NCBI GenBank assembly: GCA_023451265.1
Contig: JAEYAG010000122.1
Span: forward strand, 1-7,576
DNA length: 7,576 nucleotides
Source of the DNA: Actinomycetes bacterium
Lineage (GTDB): Bacteria > Actinomycetota > Actinomycetes > Actinomycetales > Microbacteriaceae
Direction of reading: 5' to 3'
Both the position numbers and the translations under genes were made by a program. A model generated the notes under the pieces. That model saw nothing but the letters and a program-made list of their open reading frames with translations, was not told where the DNA came from and did not search any database. Each line of letters opens with the position of its first letter. The stretch's first letter is position 1. This document shows, in pieces, positions 1 to 6,300 of this stretch.

Positions 1-67
1 GCTGTGGACGGGCTGCAGAGGGCGCACTCGGCGAGAACGGGCCCACTCGTCGCCAAAGGGCAGGGCA

Positions 68-109
68 GAGCGGCGCGGCGGCGCCAAAGGCAGCGCCGCG
101 GCGCGGCTC
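68..109 (-). terminator. Long GC-rich hairpin at the end of rocD (terminator-like)
   Basis: Bases 68-84 pair with 93-109: 17-base arms, 15 pairs, two G/G mismatches (77/100 and 72/105), and an 8-base loop at 85-92. The right arm includes two bases of the rocD stop codon (TGA, complement of 108-110), so the stem starts inside the stop. No U-run follows on the minus strand, only a C/T-rich stretch. That fits the poorly U-tailed terminators often proposed in actinobacteria, but mRNA 3'-end stabilisation is equally possible. Bases 1-67 beyond the hairpin hold no gene I can support. Confidence 0.55.
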
Positions 110-1328
110 AGGCGGCGAGCACGAGGCGGAGCTGCTCGACGGCCCAGTCGAGCTCGGTCGCGCGGATCACCAGCGGCGGCGCGATGCGGATCGTCTGGCC
201 GTGCGTGTCCCTGACGAGCACGCCGCGGGCGAGGAGCTTCTCGGCGACCTCGCGTCCGGTGCCGACGGCCGGGTCGATGTCGACGCCGGCCCACAGGCCC
301 GCGATCCGCACCGTCGTGACCCCGTGGCCGACGAGCTCGCCGAGCTTCGCGCCGAGGTGGTCGCCGAGCGCCTGTGCGCGGGTCTGGAACTCGCCCGACG
401 ACAGCATCTCGACGACGCGCAGGCCCACGGCATCCGCCAGCGGATTGCCGCCGAAGGTCGAGCCGTGCTCGCCGGGCCGGATGACCCCCAGCACGTCACG
501 GTCCGCGACGACCGCCGAGAGGGGCAGGATGCCGCCGCCCAGCGCCTTGCCGAGAAGGTACACGTCGGGCACGACATCCTCGCGGTCGCACGCGAACGTC
601 GTTCCCACCCGGGCGAGCCCCGACTGGATCTCGTCGGCGATGAACAGCACCCGGTGGCGGTCGCAGATCTCCCGGATCGCTCGCAGGTACCCCTCCGGCG
701 GGATCACGACACCCGCCTCGCCCTGGATCGGCTCGATGAGCACGGCCGCGGTGTTCTCGTCGATCGCGGCCTCGATCGCGGCGGCATCCCCGTACGGCAC
801 CGACACGAACCCGGGCGTGAACGGACCGAACCCCTCGCGGGCCTGCGGGTCGTCGCTGAAGCCGACGATCGTGGTCGTGCGGCCGTGGAAGTTGCCGTCG
901 GCCACGACGATCTTCGCCGCACCGGCGGCGACGCCCTTCACGCGGTACGCCCACGCGCGCGCGACCTTGATGCCGGTCTCGACGGCCTCGGCGCCGGTGT
1001 TCATCGGCAGCACGAGGTCCTTGCCGCACAGCTCCGCCAGCGCGGCCGCGAACGCGCCCAGCCGGTCGTTGTGGAATGCGCGGCTCGTGAGGGTGAGCCG
1101 GCCCAGCTGCTCGGTCGCGGCGGCGACGAGGGCGGGATGCCGGTGCCCGAAGTTCAGCGCCGAGTACGCCGACAGCAGGTCGAGGTACCGCTTGCCCTCG
1201 ATGTCGGTGACCCACGCGCCCTCGCCGCGGGCGATCACGACCGGCAGCGGGTGGTAGTTGTGGGCGACGTGCGCGTCTTCGGCCGCGATGATCTCGGTCG
1301 TGACGTCGTCGGTGGCGGTGGTGGTCAT
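108..1328 (-). CDS. rocD: Ornithine--oxo-acid aminotransferase (ornithine delta-aminotransferase)
   Basis: A 406-residue cytoplasmic PLP enzyme (class III aminotransferase, fold type I) that moves the delta-amino group of ornithine to 2-oxoglutarate, giving glutamate and glutamate-5-semialdehyde, which cyclises to P5C. Visible motifs: GHRHPA near 61-66; TGAEAVETGIK at 111-121 (PLP phosphate region); GNFHGR at 145-150; IEPIQGEAG at 198-206; ADEIQSG at 231-237 with D232 as the PLP-nitrogen Asp; LLGKALGGG at 258-266 with K261 as the Schiff-base Lys; and FGGNPLA at 292-298. Length is normal for RocD (about 400). The ATG at 1328 is chosen because GAGGAA lies 4 bases upstream (complement of 1333-1338) and it overlaps the ddaH stop as ATGA; the open frame could extend 10 codons further into ddaH, without support. 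It is the second gene of the operon, so probably translationally coupled. Related aminotransferases (acetylornithine, 4-aminobutyrate) share these motifs, but overall similarity and the guanidino-hydrolase partner favour RocD. Confidence 0.93.
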   Translation of the reverse strand: MTTTATDDVTTEIIAAEDAHVAHNYHPLPVVIARGEGAWVTDIEGKRYLDLLSAYSALNFGHRHPALVAAATEQLGRLTLTSRAFHNDRLGAFAAALAELCGKDLVLPMNTGAEAVETGIKVARAWAYRVKGVAAGAAKIVVADGNFHGRTTTIVGFSDDPQAREGFGPFTPGFVSVPYGDAAAIEAAIDENTAAVLIEPIQGEAGVVIPPEGYLRAIREICDRHRVLFIADEIQSGLARVGTTFACDREDVVPDVYLLGKALGGGILPLSAVVADRDVLGVIRPGEHGSTFGGNPLADAVGLRVVEMLSSGEFQTRAQALGDHLGAKLGELVGHGVTTVRIAGLWAGVDIDPAVGTGREVAEKLLARGVLVRDTHGQTIRIAPPLVIRATELDWAVEQLRLVLAA

Positions 1329-1338
1329 CGCGTTCCTC
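1325..1338 (-). promoter_or_regulatory. ddaH-rocD translational coupling site (ATGA overlap with internal ribosome binding site)
   Basis: The rocD ATG (1328-1326) overlaps the ddaH TGA (1327-1325) as ATGA. A GAGGAA Shine-Dalgarno sequence (complement of 1333-1338) sits inside the last ddaH codons, 4 bases before the ATG. This arrangement usually means re-initiation and matched output of the two enzymes. It also fixes the rocD start. Confidence 0.85.
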
Positions 1339-2194
1339 GCAGTTCGAGCGTGCAGCACTTGATCCCGCCGCCGCCGAGCAGCAGCTCGGACAGGTCGACG
1401 AGCACGGGGTGGTAGCCGCGTTCGCGCAGCTGGGCCTCGAAGCCCGTCGCGCGCGGCGAGATGAAGACGTTGTAGCCGTCGGATGCCGAGTTCAACCCGA
1501 ACACGGCACCGTCGGCATCCGACACGAGGATCGCGTCGGGGTAGCGCTCCTGAAGGATCCGGCGCGAGTCGTCGTCGAACGCGGACGGGAGGTAGGCGAT
1601 GTTCGCGCGCTCCACGCCGCCAGGGCCCTGCACCGGATCGAGCACCGAGATCGCGGTGTCGAGGTGGTAGAAGCGCGGGTCGATCAGCCGCAGCGAGACG
1701 ACCTCGCGGCCGAACACGTCCGCCACCTCACGATGGCTGTCGCCGACCGAGCGGAATCCGGTGCCGGCGAGGATGGTGTCTCCGACGAGCAGGAAGTCGC
1801 CCTCACCCTCCTGCACCTCGACCGGCTCGACGACCTCGAAGCCGTGCGCGGCGAACCAATCCATGAAGGGCCGCTCTTCGCCGCGCCGCTCGTCGACGCG
1901 GAACCGCACCCCGAGCGCGCGCCCGTCGATGATGAACCCTCCGTTGGCGGTGTAGACCATGTCGGGCAGCCCCGGGACCGGGTCGATGAGCTCGACCTCA
2001 TGGCCGAGCGCGACATAGGTGTCGTACAGCGTCTGCCACTGCGCGAGTGCCTTCGCGGTGTCGGTGGGCTTGGCCGGCTCCATCCAGGGGTTGATCCGGT
2101 AGCTGACGGTGAAGTGCTCGGGCCGGCACATCAGGTAGCGGCGGTGCTGCTGAATGCGCGCGGGGACTTCGACCTGCGGGAGGGGTGTGGACAT
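1325..2194 (-). CDS. ddaH: Arginine deiminase-superfamily guanidino hydrolase (DDAH-like; probable arginine dihydrolase)
   Basis: A 289-residue protein of the guanidino-group-modifying enzyme superfamily, which includes arginine deiminase, dimethylargininase (DDAH), citrulline hydrolases and ArgZ/AgrE dihydrolases. Catalytic elements in order: INPWM at 34-38; MVYTANGG at 79-86 with N84; EGEGDF at 129-134 with E131 and D133; FYHLDT at 175-180 with H177; and GGGGIKCCT at 274-282, where C280 best fits the nucleophile. Arginine deiminases and DDAHs have Asp where this protein has N84. As I recall the literature, Asn there (N71 in Synechocystis ArgZ) marks enzymes that convert arginine to ornithine, CO2 and two ammonia. 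N35, N84, E131 and D133 all sit 13 residues after the ArgZ positions I remember (22, 71, 118, 120). Routine annotation would probably say dimethylargininase. The product feeds RocD, encoded by the next gene (4-base overlap). Start: ATG at 2194 with AGGAG 7 bases upstream (complement of 2202-2206). The frame stays open upstream to 2506 but crosses the intergenic region and the tetR start, so I reject that extension. Family is certain; exact substrate is inference. Confidence 0.88.
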   Translation of the reverse strand: MSTPLPQVEVPARIQQHRRYLMCRPEHFTVSYRINPWMEPAKPTDTAKALAQWQTLYDTYVALGHEVELIDPVPGLPDMVYTANGGFIIDGRALGVRFRVDERRGEERPFMDWFAAHGFEVVEPVEVQEGEGDFLLVGDTILAGTGFRSVGDSHREVADVFGREVVSLRLIDPRFYHLDTAISVLDPVQGPGGVERANIAYLPSAFDDDSRRILQERYPDAILVSDADGAVFGLNSASDGYNVFISPRATGFEAQLRERGYHPVLVDLSELLLGGGGIKCCTLELRGTR

Positions 2195-2291
2195 CTTCTC
2201 GCTCCTGGCTTCTCGCTCTATCCGGTGTGTTCCGGGCGGGGCGGCGGACGCTGTCCAGAGGCCCGGTGGAGCTGAGAGAGCCGACGGTCCG

Positions 2292-2314
2292 GGCACGCCG
2301 GCATCCATTGTGCC
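2292..2314. promoter_or_regulatory. Candidate operator in the ddaH/tetR divergent region (weak)
   Basis: GGCAC at 2292-2296 and GTGCC at 2310-2314 form an inverted repeat with a 13-base spacer (23 bases in all), between the start codons of ddaH and tetR. TetR-family proteins commonly bind 15-30 base palindromes in such divergent gaps and repress both sides. The arms are only 5 bases and chance is quite possible in DNA this GC-rich. The rest of the 178-base gap shows no stronger dyad, and I found no convincing -35/-10 pair for ddaH. Confidence 0.2.
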
Positions 2315-2337
2315 AGAACGCCCCGCGGACGCACCGG

Positions 2338-2365
2338 TTGCCCGTGTCGGTGAAGTGAGTAGATT
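2338..2365 (+). promoter_or_regulatory. Candidate sigma-70-type promoter of the TetR gene, leaderless
   Basis: TTGCCC (2338-2343) and TAGATT (2360-2365) are separated by 16 bases. Transcription starting about 7 bases after the -10 box would begin at or next to the A of the ATG at 2373, so the mRNA would have no 5' leader. This agrees with the lack of any purine-rich ribosome binding site before that ATG. Leaderless mRNAs are common in actinobacteria. Confidence 0.45.
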
Positions 2366-2372
2366 TCTTCTC

Positions 2373-3146
2373 ATGGGGAGACGCACCGGGGACGAGACCC
2401 GCGCACTGCTGCTGCGCGTCGGGATGCAGATGCTGCTGGAGCGCGGCGTATCGGCGGGCGTGCAGCACATCCGCCTGCAGGAGGTGCTCCGGCGCGCGGG
2501 GCTCACGACGGGTGCGGCGTACCGGCTGTGGGCGGACCAGAGCGACTACCAGCGCGACCTGGCGGTCTCGATGGTGCGGCTGCGCCTCAGCAGCCCGGCG
2601 GACTACGCCCGCGTCGCCGTGGACAAGCTGATCGCCGACGGCGCGCGGGGAGACGACATCATCCGCGCCGCCGCCGAGGCGCACGTGCGCACGTCGGCCG
2701 TCGACGTGACCGACCCCGCCGACGCGGTCGATGCGCAGCAGTTCCTCATCGCGCTGGCGCTGCGGACGACCGCCGACACATGGCCCGAGCTGAAGGAGGC
2801 GAGCCGGCAGCGCCATCAGGAGTCGATCGCCGCGTTCGCGGAGTTCTACGCCTACCTGATGGAGGCGTACGGGCTGCGGATGAAGACCCCGCTGACGGTG
2901 ACGGACTTCACCGAGGCGATGGCGGCGATGGGCGAGGGTTTCGCGGTGCGCGCGATGGAGGGGATCGGGCACCCCGTTTACCACGCGGCCGAAGACGACG
3001 ATGTGCCCACCGGCGAGTGGACGCTGTTCGCGCTCGGGGTGCGGGCGCTCGTGAACGAGTTCATGACGCCGATCGACGCGGCCGCCCGGATGCCGTTCGC
3101 GGACGCGCCCGTGACACCGGAGACGCCGGTCGCTCCGGCCCCCTGA
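2373..3146 (+). CDS. TetR/AcrR-family transcriptional regulator
   Basis: A 257-residue protein with an N-terminal TetR-type helix-turn-helix. Residues 8-27 form the first helix (ends MLLERGV), residues about 31-43 form helix 2, and LTTGAAYRLWADQSDY at 44-59 contains the recognition helix in the usual TGA-YR-W arrangement. The rest (about 65-240) is mostly helical, as expected for a ligand-binding/dimer domain of no recognisable subclass; residues 242-257 are a Pro/Ala-rich tail. It is longer than the typical 190-220 residue TetR protein. It is divergent from ddaH-rocD with 178 bases between starts, so the likely role is local repression of that operon and of itself, perhaps relieved by a pathway metabolite; this is inferred from position only. 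Start: ATG at 2373 places the first helix normally and fits a leaderless promoter. An in-frame GTG at 2355 would add six residues, and the open frame reaches 2154 without support. The gene ends 11 bases before a strong hairpin. Confidence 0.85.
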   Translation: MGRRTGDETRALLLRVGMQMLLERGVSAGVQHIRLQEVLRRAGLTTGAAYRLWADQSDYQRDLAVSMVRLRLSSPADYARVAVDKLIADGARGDDIIRAAAEAHVRTSAVDVTDPADAVDAQQFLIALALRTTADTWPELKEASRQRHQESIAAFAEFYAYLMEAYGLRMKTPLTVTDFTEAMAAMGEGFAVRAMEGIGHPVYHAAEDDDVPTGEWTLFALGVRALVNEFMTPIDAAARMPFADAPVTPETPVAPAP

Positions 3147-3157
3147 CGGGGGCGGGA

Positions 3158-3192
3158 GCTCTGGGGTCGGATGATTCCCCCGGCCCCAGAGC
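3158..3192 (+). terminator. Terminator hairpin downstream of the TetR gene
   Basis: GCTCTGGGGTCGG (3158-3170) pairs with CCGGCCCCAGAGC (3180-3192): 13 pairs, one of them a U-G wobble, with a 9-base loop. It starts 11 bases after the tetR stop. No T-run follows on the plus strand, so intrinsic strength is uncertain. The stem is near-symmetric and could also catch read-through from putA on the other strand. Confidence 0.7.
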
Positions 3193-3346
3193 GACACTCC
3201 CCCCGGTGTGTCTTGACGGGTTCGACCTTCGGCTCTGCCGTGCTGGAACCGGTCTCCGTCGGCGCTCCCCAGATGCGCCACTCATATGGTCACCTTCCGG
3301 GCACCTCAAGGCCAGAAAGATAACTTGTTTCTCTCCCGGCGGATTT

Positions 3347-3361
3347 CTGGACGTCGTCCAG
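3347..3361 (-). terminator. Short palindromic hairpin just after the putA stop codon
   Basis: CTGGAC (3347-3352) and GTCCAG (3356-3361) form a perfect 6-pair stem with a 3-base loop, 12 bases beyond the putA stop (TGA, complement of 3374-3376). An A/T-richer stretch follows on the minus strand (3315-3346), without a clean U-run. Role as a terminator or 3'-end barrier is likely by position. Bases 3193-3346 contain no gene I can support. Confidence 0.45.
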
Positions 3362-3373
3362 CCACCGGCCGCC

Positions 3374-6300
3374 TCAGATGACCTGCTCGCTCCAGGTGTC
3401 GGGGTTGCCGAAGCGGTGCGCGGTGATCGTGATCGACTGCTCGTGCAGGAACGGCAGCAGTTCGATACGTCCGGCCGTCGTCACCTCTCCGTCGTAGACG
3501 GCGATGTCGGGGTCGCCGTCGGTCGCCTCGGCGAGCGCGCGATGCAGTGCCGCGACGGATGCCGCGGCCTCGCCGTCACCGGACGGCGCCGGCCCCACGA
3601 GGCGTACGCGCGGTGCGGAGCCGGAGGAACGGGCGACGCGGATCCGGTCGATCCATTCGTCGTCGCTCTCCACGAACACCGGCACCTCGAGCTCCCCCAG
3701 CGCGCGGCGGACGTCGGCGGGCAGCCCGACGGACGCACTGACGGTGAACGCGCCGCCGACGCGCACCGCGGCGATGACGACGCGCAGGAGCGCCGGCCAC
3801 GCGGCATCCGTCGTCGCGCGGATCGCGACCTCGACGGGCCGGTAGCGGAACAGGTTCCGCTCGACCGCCAGCTGCGACACGTCCTTGACCTGCCCGAACT
3901 CACGGCTCCAGGCCACGGCGTCCGACAGCGCGGCGCGGCGCAGCCACTCGAAGCCCTCGTAGTCCAATGACGACTGCGCGGCCTCGATGAGGTCGGTGAT
4001 GCGCGCGTCGAGGCCGCGCAGATGCAGGGTCGACGACGGCGGGCCGCCCGATGCCGGGCGCCACGACCCCAGCCCGACGAGGTAGTTCGGGCCACCGGCC
4101 TTCGTGCCCGCCCCCACCGACGAGCGTTTCCAGCCCCCGAACGGCTGGCGCTGCACGATCGCGCCGGTAATGCCGCGGTTGACGTACAGGTTGCCGGCCT
4201 GCACCTGGTCGAGCCACAGCTCCAGGTCGGCGGGACTCTGCGTGTACAGCCCCGCCGTGAGCCCGTACGCCACGGCGTTCTGCAACTCGATCGCCTCGGC
4301 GAGCGAGCTCGCGTGCATGACGCCGAGCATCGGCCCGAAGAACTCCTCGAGGTGGGTGCGCGACCCCGGACGCACACCGACGCGGATGCCGGGTCGCCAC
4401 AGCCGCCCGGCGTACTCCGGCGGCGCGTCGTCGACCTCGCGCGGCGCGACGAGCCACTGCTCGCCCTCTTCGAGCGTCGTCAGCGCCCACTGCAGCTTGC
4501 CGCGGGGCACCTCCACGACGGGGCCGACCTCGCTCAGCGGGTCGGAGGGCGGCCCGACCCGCAGCGACTCGGTCGCGTCGACCAGCTGGCGGGCGAAGCG
4601 CTCCGAGCGCGCGACCGGCCCGACGAGGATCGCGAGCGAGGCCGCGGAGCACTTCTGGCCGGCGTGGCCGAACGCGCTCTTGATGAGATCGGATGCCGCG
4701 AGGTCGAGATCTGCCGACGGCATGACGATCATGGCGTTCTTGCCGCTCGTCTCCGCCAGCAGCGGCAGATCGGGCCGCCACGAGCGGAACAACTGCGCCG
4801 TCTCCCACGACCCGGTGAGGATGACCCGGTCGACCTCGGGGTGCGACACCAGGCGCTGCCCGAGCGTCCCCTCGTCGACGTCGACGAGGGCGAGCACGTC
4901 GCGGGGGACGCCCGTGGCATCCAGCGCCTCCCAGACCGCCTCCGCGACGACGGCCGCGCAGCGGCGCGCCTGCGGCGCGGGCTTGAAGACGACGCCCGAT
5001 CCGGCGGCGAGCGCGGCGAGCACGCCGCCGGCGGGGATCGCGACGGGGAAGTTCCACGGCGGGGTCACGACCGTCAGCCGCGCCGGCACGAACACCGCAC
5101 CGCTGACGCGGTCGAGCTCGCGGGCGATGGCGGCGTAGTAGTTCGCGAAGTCGACGGCCTCGCTGACCTCGACATCCGCCTCGGCGAACACCTTGCCGGT
5201 CTCCGACGCCGCGACCTCGATGAGCTCGCCACGCCGGGCCTCCAGCGCCCGAGCGACCGCCTTCAGCACGTCGGAGCGCTCCGCCGCGGGCCGGGCTCCC
5301 CACGACTGTCCCGCGGTGCGCACCCGCGCGACGGTCTGCTCCAGGGCGACGGGGTCGTCGATGCGGGCGGCGCTGATCGCGGCATCCCCCGCCGTCGAGG
5401 TCTCGATGCGGGCGACGACCTCGGCCGCCCACGCCCGGTTGGCGGGCAGGGCCGGGTCGGAGTCGGCGGCGTTCGTGAACCCGGGGGCGCCGAGCACGCG
5501 CGCCGTGGTCTCGCGGGGCGCGAACGCCGCCGTCTCCACGATGCCCTCGGCCGCGAACGGTGCGGCATCCGGGTCGGCTGCCGACGCCCGCGCGATGCCG
5601 GCGACGGCCTGCGTCAGATCGGCGTCGGGCGCCGCCGCGAGCGGGCCGGCATCGCGCACCAGCGTCGTGCGGCCGGGCTCGGGGTGAGCGGCGACCCTGC
5701 GGTTCTGCGTCCGGTCCTGCGTGCGGTTCGGGCCGGCGGGCAGTGCCGGGTCGGCGGCCCGCTCGATCGAGGCGAGGAACCGGTCGCGCTCGCGGGCGAA
5801 CAGGCCGGGGTCGGTGTGCAGATCGAACGCGGCGGAGAGGAAGTTCTCGCTCGAGGCGTTCTCCTCGAGCCGCCGCACGAGGTAGCTGATCGCGACGTCG
5901 AACTCGTCGGGACGCACCACCGGCACGTACAGCAGCACGTGGCCCACTTCGCGGGTGACGGCCTGCACCTGCCCCTGGGCCATGCCCAGCAGCATCTCGA
6001 ACTCGATCGCGTCGCGGACGCCCCGGTCACCGGCGAGCAGCCAGGCGTAGGCGATGTCGAACAGGTTGTGGCCGGCGACGCCGATCCGCACCGCCGCAGT
6101 GTGCTCCGGCTGCAGCGCGACGTCGAGGCAGCGCAGGTAGCTGGCGTCGGAGTCGAGCTTCGACGCGTGCGTCGCCAGCGGCCAGTCGTGCATGACAGCA
6201 TCCACCCGCTCCATCGCGAGGTTCGCGCCCTTCACGAGGCGCACCTTGATGCGTGCACCGCCGGCGGCGACGCGCTGCTGCGCCCACGCCGTCAGCTGCT

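Noticed and set aside
4..1415. Two long plus-strand open frames opposite rocD
   Set aside because: Both are antisense to a well-supported aminotransferase, their composition is unlike a folded protein, and there is no ribosome binding site of note.
2303..2320. TGGCAC sequence on the minus strand resembling a sigma-54 -24 element
   Set aside because: No GC/TTGC -12 element follows at the required spacing, and actinobacteria generally lack sigma-54.
2195..2506. N-terminal extension of ddaH by 104 residues
   Set aside because: The extension is low-quality Ser/Arg/Pro sequence, crosses the start of tetR, and a strong AGGAG site supports the ATG at 2194.
3194..3211. ACAC/GTGT mini-hairpin after the tetR terminator
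   Set aside because: Only four pairs around a C-rich loop; not distinguishable from chance.
1998..3281. A minus-strand open frame of 427 codons across tetR and the intergenic region
   Set aside because: It overlaps tetR and the start of ddaH in other frames. Its Arg/His/Pro-rich composition shows no family motifs.
3061..3309. Possible 82-residue minus-strand gene in the convergent region
   Set aside because: It overlaps the tetR 3' end and its terminator hairpin, has Arg/Pro/Ser-rich sequence and no convincing ribosome binding site.
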